Both the position numbers and the translations under genes were made by a program. From Gemmatimonadota bacterium (GTDB lineage: Bacteria > Gemmatimonadota > Gemmatimonadetes > Gemmatimonadales > Gemmatimonadaceae): a DNA stretch of 43,650 bases. The DNA lies in assembly GCA_003155795.1 (NCBI GenBank), contig PMEM01000024.1, positions 1-43,650 on the forward strand, read 5' to 3'. The number at the start of each line of letters is the position of its first letter. The stretch's first letter is position 1. Below the pieces are notes generated by a model. The model searched no databases, had not been told where the DNA came from, and was given only the letters and a program-made list of their open reading frames with translations. This document shows positions 18,278 through 26,700 of the stretch, one piece after another.

Positions 18278-20053
18278 CTAAAACTGTTCGGACACGTTAA
18301 CTGCGCCCAGGAAGTGGCGTTTGCCACTTTTGCTTGAGTACACCGCGTAGGTCTCAGCAGCATGCACAACGTACTCATAGTCACGAAGTCCGGATGCATG
18401 AATTAACGCTGCTGCGTTAAGACTCCATCGCGCGACCAATGATGCCGGCAAACTCGCCGAGAAGCCGATACGCAGCCCCTTGAAGGCAGTCTCAAGTCTG
18501 CGCCGCCGGCGCGCGCGCGCATGGACAGATTCGTCCCATTGGTAGACAAGCCCATCGGGCTTGCCCACAGGACATGGAACGTGGCCCGGGTACGTTTGCC
18601 AAGGCACCGCGACAGTCGAAGGGGGGAAGCGACTCAGCCACTCACTGTAGAATTGATGTCGCAGTCCCCAGTCAATTGGGATAGACGCCGCAACGAGCAT
18701 GAATGGCGAGTCGAAGAATGGAAGCTGATACTCCAGGCGATGGAGATCGATGTCTTCGAAATGTCGCGCAAGATGTCGACGTTGATCGTTCATCAGCAGG
18801 AAGAAGTAGAAAGAGCGAGCAGGATCGGCACATGGTCTCCGCTTCAGCTCGGTGGCAATCTCTGACTCAAGCAGCCCTTCCAGAGCAGCGCGCGCGCGCG
18901 TTGTGAGAACTCGCTTCGGGACCGCGGCTCTCTGCTGCGCGAGATAGGCTGTGATCGCCGCCGCAGGACTCCCTTGACGCAGAAGAGCAACAATGTCGTC
19001 TGACATATAAACGAATCCCATTCCGACACTGCCACCGTCGCCCGTCCAAACCAACTTCGGGTGCTCGGTAAGCAGAGGGCTGCCATACGACGCGGCGCTC
19101 CACGCGTCCGACATCAACCTTCCCCATTGTGGCGAACCGGCTCCGATTGTGCATTCGCGGTGGACCGTACCAACGCACGAAGCGAACTGGGCCGCGAAAT
19201 ATTGGTCCTGGTTTGGCTGCTGGGCGAACGAAAATGTATGTACTTGAGCCCCCAAGTCCCGGAGTACTGCAACAACGCACCGAGAATCAAGTCCGCCACT
19301 AAGATACGAAACCGTCGTCTTATCAGTGCCAAGTCTTAGTCGCACGCCATCCACGAACGCTTCATATACACGATCAATAAACGCATCGCGCTTCGTTACG
19401 TCAGCTTCAGGGATCGTGTGCCAGTCCCAGTAGTTGGTTCGCACGACAGATGACGGGCCCACATCTATCAGCTCGGCAGATTCGAGTACGCTCACGTCGG
19501 TGTAAGCAGTACGCGCACCAAGCGGGATTCCGAGCGTAATGATTTCTGTTACGCCGATTACATCCATTGCCCGATCATCGTTATCGAGCGCTTCAAGAAC
19601 GCGGAGGACGCTTGCGAACGCCACATACTCATCGGTAATGGTGTAATAGATTGGACGCACGCCCAATTTATCCGTAAAGATCGACACCACTCCAGTTTCG
19701 GGGTCAAACACCGCACCACTGAACACGCCTCGTGCAGTCTTGAGGAGTTCAATTCGGCGAGGAGCAGTACTGTAATGCAACGCTTCGGCTGCGCTGTCGC
19801 GGTCAAGCACGCCTCCATGCCCCGGAAGCAGAGGATCTCCTGTCATCAATGTCAATTTGCCGTCGGTGGCATCAACGACCCCACGACCATCGAGCGCATG
19901 GATGTCAACCTTGACGAAAAATGCGTTGCTTCGCTCGATTTCAACAGTCTGCTCGCCGGGGTACCTGGAGAGCGAGTGTACGAGCGCAGCGCGAAACGCT
20001 TTTGGGATAGCCCAATCCGAACTCCGGGCGACCACCCCTGCGATAAGTGTCAT
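18278..20053 (-). CDS. Asparagine synthetase-like protein without glutaminase Cys
   Basis: A 591-residue protein built like class II asparagine synthetases. The N-terminal half has the Ntn-like fold pattern including TDKLGVRPIYY (127-137), but the residue after Met is Thr, not the catalytic Cys, so glutamine hydrolysis is not expected. The synthetase domain carries a good PP-loop, SYLSGGLDSR (SGGLDS at 252-257), a modified second motif TGDGGS (the usual second Asp of GDGGDE is Ser) and LEYQLPFFDSPF. It should still bind ATP and adenylate a carboxylate; the amine donor would be ammonia or an amino compound. Homologues occur in EPS loci as amidotransferases and in lasso-peptide cyclases; no precursor peptide is seen here, so sugar or glycan amidation is the better guess. 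No clear ribosome binding site precedes ATG 20053. Confidence 0.82.
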   Translation of the reverse strand: MTLIAGVVARSSDWAIPKAFRAALVHSLSRYPGEQTVEIERSNAFFVKVDIHALDGRGVVDATDGKLTLMTGDPLLPGHGGVLDRDSAAEALHYSTAPRRIELLKTARGVFSGAVFDPETGVVSIFTDKLGVRPIYYTITDEYVAFASVLRVLEALDNDDRAMDVIGVTEIITLGIPLGARTAYTDVSVLESAELIDVGPSSVVRTNYWDWHTIPEADVTKRDAFIDRVYEAFVDGVRLRLGTDKTTVSYLSGGLDSRCVVAVLRDLGAQVHTFSFAQQPNQDQYFAAQFASCVGTVHRECTIGAGSPQWGRLMSDAWSAASYGSPLLTEHPKLVWTGDGGSVGMGFVYMSDDIVALLRQGSPAAAITAYLAQQRAAVPKRVLTTRARAALEGLLESEIATELKRRPCADPARSFYFFLLMNDQRRHLARHFEDIDLHRLEYQLPFFDSPFMLVAASIPIDWGLRHQFYSEWLSRFPPSTVAVPWQTYPGHVPCPVGKPDGLVYQWDESVHARARRRRRLETAFKGLRIGFSASLPASLVARWSLNAAALIHASGLRDYEYVVHAAETYAVYSSKSGKRHFLGAVNVSEQF

Positions 20054-20069
20054 AATTGCGATATCATGG

Positions 20070-20288
20070 CTAGAGGTGACACACGCTCAGCTCCGTCCGC
20101 GGCGAGAACGACGGAATTGCGAATAACCCGAATATCGCGAGCAGCAAGCGGGCGGTTGCGGTTCTTTCGGGCGTCATAGCTTGAAGCGGCGTTCGAATAC
20201 CTTGAGCGGCCTCCGTCGCAATCGCGACTCCGCCCTCGTTACCACCGTACCAAGATGTAAACAGGAGTACTGTTCTCGGGGATGACAA
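20070..20288 (-). pseudogene. Probable remnant of a GT4 glycosyltransferase N-terminus
   Basis: A short minus-strand frame (TTG start, 72 codons) begins with VLLFTSWYGGNEGGVAIATE. That is the pattern of the first strand and glycine-rich loop of GT4 enzymes (compare GGMERVVAEIA and GGLETVVRSLA at similar positions in the two intact GT4 proteins of this locus). After about 30 residues the similarity stops and the frame ends within 45 residues; continuing in the other frames also meets stops or low-quality sequence. I read it as a gene fragment left by deletion. It could also be an unrelated short protein. Confidence 0.4.
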
Positions 20289-20444
20289 GACTTATAGCGG
20301 TAGAGAACTCAAAGGAGCCACTGGGCTGGGTACTGAAACACGGGGAGGTGAGTTGAAAGGTTCAGCGACGTGAATGGCTCGCCGCATGTGGAGATCGCAT
20401 ATGCCCACTGGATCCGCATGATCGACGTAGCTGTGCGACGCCCT
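20289..20444. other. Intergenic stretch between the two asparagine-synthetase-like genes
   Basis: I see no gene, terminator or convincing promoter in this stretch downstream of the 20445-22013 gene. Together with the remnant next to it, the spacing suggests past rearrangement. Confidence 0.3.
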
Positions 20445-22013
20445 TTAGTTGTCTTCGGCATTCGCGAAGGCTAGGATCCTGGCGTATTCACGCGCGCATT
20501 GATTCACGGCGAAGCAATGGAGACTCCCCCGCAAACGGTGCCACATAGGAGCTGGGTGCACGTCTTTCCGGCGAAGTTTGGATACCACCCGAATGCTATA
20601 GTACACGAACCGGTAGCGGGTCTCGGACGCGATCCGCAGAGTCCGATTAAGCTTGTGGACCAGCGGGAAAAGGTAGGTTTGCCAGCGTGCCAACAGCCCC
20701 TGCTCCACCAGATACCGAAGATAGCGTCCGCGGAGTTCGGCCCCTTGCGGGATTTGCGGCGGAGTGAACTCCACTACGGATCCGATTTTGATCTGCCCGA
20801 AAGCAGACCGTTCGACACCAGCGGATTCAGCAAGGCGGCGCGGGATGGGTCGGTCATAGGATGTACCGAGACGCCACGGCTTCATTTCGCTGGATTCCGT
20901 GATACGAAGTACGTCTGCGCGGCGTCGAGCCCCAATATATGGGACCGCAACCTGAACAAATCCTGCGCGGAGACGTAGCTCTGTAAGACCATGCAGACCC
21001 AAATCCCAGCGACGGAGGTCGGCACCGTCACAGCCAGGATGTTCCTTGTAGCCCAAGTCGTAAGTGTACCATAGTTCACCGAGTGTGCCAGTGAGAAGGA
21101 GCGCTGGCGCTGTCAATTCGCTTGCGACCTGCTTCAAGTTTGCGTCCTGCGGTTCATGAATGCTCGCATGGAGATGAAGTTCCTCTCCGTAATCAACCTT
21201 GAACGCCCGTCGTTCCACGGGCGAAATAGAAGTAATTCCCAATGCGTGCGCGATCTCCGTTCCATCATCGTCAATCTCTGGCTCGCCGGCTTGATCTGCA
21301 AATGCGGCGCCGCCCTTGCCAGTTGTTACGGTGAAGACACCGTCCAACCCGTGTTTTGCGGCGATCGAATTAACTGCAGTGGAGTCATAGCCGCGCGACT
21401 GTGTGCTGTAGATCTTTAATGGGAAGCGACGATGCGAATCACGTGCGTTCTGAGCCAGCAATGCATAAGCTGTGGAAAGGTACGATGCATAGTCGTTGTA
21501 GGCGGCGAATGATGGTGACTCAGGCTTTGAAACCTCGTAGACCTCGCCCTTGTGAACTCGTAGGTTGTGATGCATAAGGCGCGACACGACCCCATTACGC
21601 GTGGGAATTGTTCGCTCGTATTCGTCTATGCCGCGCAGTATCGAATCGTTGATTGACGCGTATCCCATGAAAGCAGGATCGAGCTCGTCGCTCACCGACG
21701 CCAAGAGTAACGCGAGCGAATTGGCGACCGTAACTTCGGACGGAGCGGCGTTGTAAAACAAGTAATCGGTCGTCGCCAAGCTTGAAATGAATAAAACTTC
21801 ATCACCGGAAATCGTCGCCCCGCTCCCGAAGACGACTTCTGTGTCGCCAGGGCGACCGGTCTCGAACGCTCCCGCCCATGCACCCTCGAAGAAAAAAGAA
21901 TTACGGGTCTCCAGGTACTGGCCGTGCGTGACGTGAACCTCGCCCGAGGAACGAGGGACCGTAGCCACCCACGCGAGAACCGGCAAATGGGGGTTTAAAG
22001 TGTATTTGATCAC
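20445..22013 (-). CDS. Divergent asparagine synthetase-like protein
   Basis: A 522-residue protein. The first 190 residues resemble a shrunken glutaminase-like domain without an N-terminal Cys (it begins M-I-K). The second part has a variant PP-loop, YSTQSRGYDSTAV (SRGYDS at 206-211 in place of SGGxDS), then FTVTTGKGG and LLTGTLGELWY, which aligns by position with the GDGGDE loop of asparagine synthetases. The changed loop leaves doubt about ATP use. Length and gene order suggest it works with the synthetase-like protein at 18278-20053. The start is GTG 22013, with no obvious ribosome binding site. The region reads as more AT-rich than the backbone genes, consistent with transfer. Confidence 0.7.
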   Translation of the reverse strand: MIKYTLNPHLPVLAWVATVPRSSGEVHVTHGQYLETRNSFFFEGAWAGAFETGRPGDTEVVFGSGATISGDEVLFISSLATTDYLFYNAAPSEVTVANSLALLLASVSDELDPAFMGYASINDSILRGIDEYERTIPTRNGVVSRLMHHNLRVHKGEVYEVSKPESPSFAAYNDYASYLSTAYALLAQNARDSHRRFPLKIYSTQSRGYDSTAVNSIAAKHGLDGVFTVTTGKGGAAFADQAGEPEIDDDGTEIAHALGITSISPVERRAFKVDYGEELHLHASIHEPQDANLKQVASELTAPALLLTGTLGELWYTYDLGYKEHPGCDGADLRRWDLGLHGLTELRLRAGFVQVAVPYIGARRRADVLRITESSEMKPWRLGTSYDRPIPRRLAESAGVERSAFGQIKIGSVVEFTPPQIPQGAELRGRYLRYLVEQGLLARWQTYLFPLVHKLNRTLRIASETRYRFVYYSIRVVSKLRRKDVHPAPMWHRLRGSLHCFAVNQCAREYARILAFANAEDN

Positions 22014-22412
22014 TGAGTCGAGCGAATGAGAATTTGACGGTAATATCGGGCAACCCGAGCGTCTAGACGGAACAAGGTGCCATCCTTTCGCAGCATTTAT
22101 GACAACGGGTTCTCCGCTTAGTTTCGGACGCGCATTGCATTAAAGTGAGAACCTCCAATTGCATGTATTCGGTAATCAACACCGACGGCTTGGATAGGGC
22201 ACGCGGCTACAGACAATATTGCGGAAGCCGTCGCTGGGGCTCCCGAAGCGCCGACGTCACCTCCTCCAGCGATGGTCAAGTGCGACGGGGTCCACCGTCG
22301 GAGCGAGCCGTTCGCTCGTAAGAAATGTAATTTTGAACGGGCTGAATGGCATGGAAAGCATTATCACCTCCAAGATACGGGCGTCTCGGTCGCGCGCCCG
22401 CGGGGAACCGTC
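22014..22412. other. Divergent intergenic region
   Basis: About 400 bp between the asparagine-synthetase-like gene (minus) and the next glycosyltransferase (plus). Promoters for both must be here. I see a short hairpin CGGG-CAA-CCCG near 22047, but no clear -35/-10 pair. Open frames from 22219 and 22272 enter the next gene but have no ribosome binding site and no recognisable protein, so I do not call a gene. Confidence 0.3.
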
Positions 22413-23987
22413 GTGAACGTATTCATTCGAGAGGGTCGCCGACCGTCCGCATTCCTGATCGCTCTTGTCGCACTTGCAGGGGCTTGGTGGATAGCATCCC
22501 AGCTCGCGCGGCCGATGGAGGTGGATCAGGGGATTTTCGTCTGGGCTGGAGACGTCATACGGCACGGTGGCCTGATGTACCGCGACGCGTGGGATGTGAA
22601 GGGACCGCTGGTGTACTATCTGGCAGCGGCCGCCGAGTTCGTATTTGGTCACCACTTCTGGGCATTCCGCGCCCTGGACGTGCTGTGGCAACTGGCCGCG
22701 GCACCGTTGATCTTTGCGACGGCGCGCCGTACCGGTGCCGGATCGTTTGGTGCTGCCGTTGCGGTGGCGCTCTACTTTATATGGTTCACTGCCAACGAAT
22801 CCGGCAACGCTGCACAGCCGGACGCATGGGCTGGCATTCTGCTTTGCGGCGTGGCACTTCTGTTGTTGAGAAGCCCGCGCAAGCCTGCGACGCTCGCGTA
22901 TTGCGGAGTCCTGATCGGAATCTGCTGTCTGATAAAGCCCACATATGGGATGTTCCTTCTGCTTCCGGCGATCTACTTCATCGCGGAACCAACCTGGAGC
23001 AGTCGGTTCCGCGCCCTGGCACTGACAACGGCCGGGTTCGTCCTTCCACTGCTGCTTTCAATCGCATTCTTCGCGGCTCATGGTGCGCTCAAGGATTATT
23101 ACGACACGTACATCGGCTTCAACCTGAGCGTATACTCGGTGAAGGACGCGTTGTCCTGGCCCGGCCGAGCGTGGATTGCGTTTCGCATCATGGTGCTGTC
23201 GTTTCGGTTCTTCTTCCCAGTACTGATCGCAGTGCTGGGAATTGCAACCCTGGCGCGGCGCGCACCGCGTGACGCCACGATGCTTGCCGTCTGGCTCTTG
23301 CTGACGGTGTTCAACGTGATGATTCAGGGAAAGATGATCTGGTTGTACCACTACGTTCCCGTTTACCTGCCGCTTGCGATCGCAGCTGGAATCGGCGTAT
23401 TCAGACTGTTTGCGATGGGGCAGAGTGCCCTCGCCACGTCTTCCAACCCGCGCATGCTGCTAATGGCCTTTGGCGCAGCATGCGTCATCCCGATCGGCAC
23501 CGTTTGTGGTGGTGCGGCGCTCAACATGATCGGCTGGACCAGACACGTTCTGACAGGGTCCACGGCTGATGGCTACGACGAACGCGAATTCCGGGAATGG
23601 GGCGAGCAGCCGGGAGCAATCCCCGACGCGAGTAACTACGTACGGGAGCACACGGGACCCAACGATCTGGTTTTCTTCACCAACGACTGGGCCGGCGGGA
23701 ATTTCCTGAGCCGTCGTGCCAGCCCGACACGCCTTACGAATCCGCGAACTTACATGGACGCGCCGACGTCTCCGTACGGAAGAGCCTATGGCCAGGAATT
23801 GTTGACCGCGCTTAACGCACGACCACCAGCGTACGTGGTTGCGGCCGGACCGGCCTTGTGCAATGCATCCGACTTTCAAGGCGAATATTGTATCAATCAC
23901 GCACCACTGGCGTTTCGGTGGCTTTCCGCCAATTACGTCATTGAGCGACGCCTGCGCTGGGTCGATATCTGGCGTCGCCGTAACTAG
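22413..23987 (+). CDS. Membrane glycosyltransferase (GT-C, GT39/GT83-like)
   Basis: A 524-residue polytopic protein. After the first helix (LIALVALAGAWWIASQL) comes the catalytic acidic motif MEVDQGIFVWAGD followed by GLMYRDAWDVKGPLVYY, a pattern typical of dolichyl-phosphate-mannose mannosyltransferase-like GT-C enzymes. About ten more hydrophobic segments follow, then a soluble C-terminal domain (from about residue 390) containing SNYVREHTGPNDLVFFTNDW. It would transfer a sugar from a polyprenyl-phosphate donor to the glycan outside the inner membrane. I chose GTG 22413, with GGGGAA upstream; the open frame extends to 22272, but those extra residues look non-native. Its last 50 bp overlap the convergent hydrolase gene. 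Confidence 0.82.
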   Translation: MNVFIREGRRPSAFLIALVALAGAWWIASQLARPMEVDQGIFVWAGDVIRHGGLMYRDAWDVKGPLVYYLAAAAEFVFGHHFWAFRALDVLWQLAAAPLIFATARRTGAGSFGAAVAVALYFIWFTANESGNAAQPDAWAGILLCGVALLLLRSPRKPATLAYCGVLIGICCLIKPTYGMFLLLPAIYFIAEPTWSSRFRALALTTAGFVLPLLLSIAFFAAHGALKDYYDTYIGFNLSVYSVKDALSWPGRAWIAFRIMVLSFRFFFPVLIAVLGIATLARRAPRDATMLAVWLLLTVFNVMIQGKMIWLYHYVPVYLPLAIAAGIGVFRLFAMGQSALATSSNPRMLLMAFGAACVIPIGTVCGGAALNMIGWTRHVLTGSTADGYDEREFREWGEQPGAIPDASNYVREHTGPNDLVFFTNDWAGGNFLSRRASPTRLTNPRTYMDAPTSPYGRAYGQELLTALNARPPAYVVAAGPALCNASDFQGEYCINHAPLAFRWLSANYVIERRLRWVDIWRRRN

Positions 23988-25695
23988 TCTCCGAGGTCGC
24001 CGGCAGATCCCGCAGCGACACTGGAGAAATGCGCTGCAACTCAAACAATCTTCGCGTTAGAAGGGCGGCCAACACTTGCTGATCGTCCCGTTCCATGAAG
24101 GTATGGCCGGCTCCGGCGACGATGTCGACGGTGATGCCGGGGCGTGCACCCAGCGCATCCAATGTCGTCCCAGTGGCCTCGCCAAAGAGGCGGAGCCCGG
24201 GGTCGTCGCCGCTGTAGACGACTGCCGCGCGGACACCGTCCGGAAAAAGACTGGCATCGCGTCGTGCCAGTATTCGACGGATTACGTGTTGACCAGCGAA
24301 CTTGAGCATACGCGCGACCTCGAGTACGCTGTGGTCTCTGCTGAAGAGACTGCGCCATTTGCTCCAGGATCGGAGGGCAACATCGGGAAGTACATCGACT
24401 GGATCGCCGCGCCGGTAATAGAGCGGAGCATTGACAGCTATCGCGGCACAGTTGCCCTGTCGAAGAGCGTGGATGGCATGATATGCACCCGCGCAGACTC
24501 CGACTAGAACGGGTTCGATCCCGCTGCAACGATCGCGGATGAAGTCCATCGCCGCTGTAACGTCGGCCATTGCGGTGGATGGGTAGGTGTCGGCGGACAG
24601 CTTATCGGAAGGGTTCCCGGAATCGCCCAGTCCTGACAGATCGAACCGCAACACGGCTATTCCGTTCAGCGCCCACTTCCGCGCAAGTTCAACGTAAAGG
24701 CGATGCGGACCGACGTGGTGGTCCGCACCGGTATTGAGCATGATCGCCGCATAGCGGCTGCCGCGGACTGGCGTCGTGAGTATACCAAACAGGTCATGTC
24801 CAAACGTGACTGGCTCTTCCGAGATTGCAGCGTTTGTCCCGGGGACGACGACTGAGCTGCCACCCGAAAGCGCAGCAGGGATGTCGCCACGCTCATTCTC
24901 CACGGATCTTTCGCTTATCCAGTCGACTATTTCATGGAGAGCCTGTGTGGGCAGCTGAGAGGACAGCGGGGAGGTCATGAACGCGTCATAGTCGCTCACA
25001 CTCCGTTCGTCCCATTGCGCGTTGTTTCTCTGAAACTGCTCGCTCAACGTCTTGGCGAGCCGAGCGTCAGTTGCGACGCCCGCTCGCGAGATGAGGAGTG
25101 TGCTACGCACGTGGGGCACGTCTACTTGTCGAAGCGTCACCATCGCCAACTCAGCGAGATTGGCACTCGCAAAGTGAAATCCGGACAGATGCAGATCACC
25201 ATCAAGACCATCGGCCGAACGGTCTGCCTCTCTTCGAGCTGCGGATGCGCGCAATCGAGCTTCCTTGACGAAGGAAGCTCCCTCGCCACACGGTACCCAG
25301 AGAACGAGCGTGTCGATGTCTGTGCGGGTGCTGGCGGCCTGGACGCCTAGCGTTGCGCCCATGCGCAAGCCAACCAGGGCGATCGTGTCACAGCCGGACT
25401 GGGCGCGGAGCTCATCGGCGGCGGCATGAATGCTGGCGATCCACTGCGCGACGATTCCTGGTTCGCGAGCGGAACCGGCGGAATTACCCATGCCATAATA
25501 GTCAAACCGCAGGGCAGGAATATCTGCCGCTGCAAGCGAATAAGCCAAATTCCGAAGCGCCCGGTGAGCGCACATGTACTCGTGTCCAACAGGAGGGCAG
25601 ATAAGCGCTGCGATCCTCTTTTGACGAGTGCCGGCCGGAGGGTGGTACCAGCCGAACAGATGGAGATCTTCGCCGAAGAAGATCGGACGAGGCAA
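23938..25695 (-). CDS. Tandem alpha/beta-hydrolase fusion, EPS/exosortase-associated type
   Basis: A 585-residue protein with two alpha/beta-hydrolase domains (about 1-275 and 290-585). The first has LICPPVGHEY (oxyanion region), RFDYYGMGNS and, at the nucleophile elbow, GLRMGA (109-114), where Ser is replaced by Arg. The second has LNTGADHHVGPHR, RFDLSGLGDS, an elbow GVCAGA (399-404, Cys401 in place of Ser), YSGDDPGL and GAGHTFMERDD supplying Asp and His. Exosortase-associated hydrolases 1 and 2 are usually two separate genes; here they appear fused. The first domain is probably non-catalytic, the second a Cys-type acyl hydrolase or transferase. The TTG start at 25695 has AGGAG eight bases upstream. 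It may acylate or deacylate the polysaccharide; the substrate is unknown. Confidence 0.8.
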   Translation of the reverse strand: MPRPIFFGEDLHLFGWYHPPAGTRQKRIAALICPPVGHEYMCAHRALRNLAYSLAAADIPALRFDYYGMGNSAGSAREPGIVAQWIASIHAAADELRAQSGCDTIALVGLRMGATLGVQAASTRTDIDTLVLWVPCGEGASFVKEARLRASAARREADRSADGLDGDLHLSGFHFASANLAELAMVTLRQVDVPHVRSTLLISRAGVATDARLAKTLSEQFQRNNAQWDERSVSDYDAFMTSPLSSQLPTQALHEIVDWISERSVENERGDIPAALSGGSSVVVPGTNAAISEEPVTFGHDLFGILTTPVRGSRYAAIMLNTGADHHVGPHRLYVELARKWALNGIAVLRFDLSGLGDSGNPSDKLSADTYPSTAMADVTAAMDFIRDRCSGIEPVLVGVCAGAYHAIHALRQGNCAAIAVNAPLYYRRGDPVDVLPDVALRSWSKWRSLFSRDHSVLEVARMLKFAGQHVIRRILARRDASLFPDGVRAAVVYSGDDPGLRLFGEATGTTLDALGARPGITVDIVAGAGHTFMERDDQQVLAALLTRRLFELQRISPVSLRDLPATSETSYGDARYRPSAGVAQ

Positions 25696-26017
25696 AAGTC
25701 TTGCTCCTGAATCTCAGATGAGGCCGCGGTACTGAAAGAAACCACAAAGTTCGAGCGGCTGCATCAACTAGTGTCGGCGACTGCACCACCCATGTCAACA
25801 ATAGATCGTGACTGCGAAGAAAGAGCGCAACTTCGTGGGGGCCAGCGCCCAACGAAGCCCGGTGAGCGGCGAGATCCGCCAACTGACACTCTCGAACGAT
25901 CGTTCACGCAGTGTTCGACACCCAAATGTTCTCTCCGTGGCCCCTCCTGTGCACTTCCACCCTCCTAAACGCCCCGTTACCGGGGCTGGTCGGTTACTCA
26001 ACACTTAGGGGGATGGT
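25696..26017. other. Intergenic region with a hairpin upstream of the fasciclin gene
   Basis: About 320 bp without a recognisable gene, marking the right border of the EPS locus. GCCCCG-TTAC-CGGGGC (25971-25986) is a perfect 6-bp stem ending about 30 bases before the fasciclin start. It is not followed by a U-run, so a leader structure is more likely than a terminator. Promoters for both flanking genes should be within this gap. Confidence 0.4.
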
Positions 26018-26638
26018 TTGACGCAAAATAACTTTTTGAGGTTTGCAGTCGCTGGATTGATCGCCGCAGGTTCCGGCTTTGCGCCAGCGATGGCTGCGGG
26101 ACAGGGCACGGTCGTCCGCCGCGACACTGTAGTCACGGTCAGGAAGGACACCGTGGTCCACGTCAGGAAGGACACAGCGGTCGTCACGACTATGGTCACG
26201 ACAAATGAGCACATGCCAGCTGGAAGCCAGTCGATCGGCGCCGAGCTGGCGAGAATGCCGAATTACAAGACGCTCACCGCTCTCCTGAACGAAGCGCATC
26301 TCATGCCGTCACTGCGCGGTGCGGCGCCGATGACGCTGTTTGCTCCAACCGATGCCGCATTTGCGAAGATCTCGCCGGAAGACATGGCGGCACTTCGGGC
26401 CGACTCGGTGAAGCTGCGTGATTTTCTGCTCAACATGATGGTGCCTGCCAAGATCAACACTGAGCAGATCCTCAAGATGAAGACCGCGACTACAATGCGC
26501 GGAACGCGTATCCGGTTCGGGTATGAGAATGGCCATCCAGAGGTCAATAATCAGCCGGTCGTGCAGCCGGGAATAATTGCTTCGAATGGTTTCATCTACG
26601 GTATTTCGGGCGTAATTGGTATGAGCGGGGAGAAGTAG
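26018..26638 (+). CDS. Secreted fasciclin (FAS1) domain protein
   Basis: A 206-residue exported protein. The signal peptide (FLRFAVAGLIAAGSGFAPAMA-A) is followed by three imperfect copies of a short basic motif (VVRRDTVV, TVRKDTVV, HVRKDTAV). A single FAS1 domain occupies about residues 75-200: YKTLTALLNEAHL, PMTLFAPTDAAFAKI, LRDFLLNMMVPAKI and a final ASNGFIYGISGVI, all typical FAS1 blocks. FAS1 proteins mediate adhesion or bind small ligands at the cell surface. The start is TTG 26018, preceded by GGGGGA; the ATG at 26013 meets a stop after two codons. The repeat segment between signal and domain probably forms a charged stalk. Confidence 0.9.
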   Translation: MTQNNFLRFAVAGLIAAGSGFAPAMAAGQGTVVRRDTVVTVRKDTVVHVRKDTAVVTTMVTTNEHMPAGSQSIGAELARMPNYKTLTALLNEAHLMPSLRGAAPMTLFAPTDAAFAKISPEDMAALRADSVKLRDFLLNMMVPAKINTEQILKMKTATTMRGTRIRFGYENGHPEVNNQPVVQPGIIASNGFIYGISGVIGMSGEK

Positions 26639-26660
26639 CCCCCAGTCGTAAGACATGCGC

Positions 26661-26693
26661 CGCCGTCATTCCGCGAAAGCGGGGATGACGGCG
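26661..26693. terminator. Hairpin terminator between convergent genes
   Basis: CGCCGTCATTCCGC, loop GAAA, then a near-perfect complement ending GATGACGGCG. It lies between the fasciclin gene stop and the isocitrate dehydrogenase stop, so it can serve both strands. Its core (GTCAT-CC, GG-ATGAC) matches the repeat family found again at 31683-31714 and 31740-31924. Confidence 0.7.
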
Positions 26694-26700
26694 TGCTGTG

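Noticed and set aside
18278..22013. Lasso-peptide cluster (asparagine-synthetase-like cyclase)
   Set aside because: There is no transglutaminase-like leader peptidase, no RRE protein and no precursor with the leader signature; the EPS context explains the genes better.
22272..22412. N-terminal extension of the GT-C glycosyltransferase
   Set aside because: It is polar, low-quality sequence without a ribosome binding site; the natural membrane start follows GTG 22413.
23460..24044. Minus-strand frame of 194 codons
   Set aside because: It is antisense to the glycosyltransferase, in a different frame from the hydrolase, with no family pattern.
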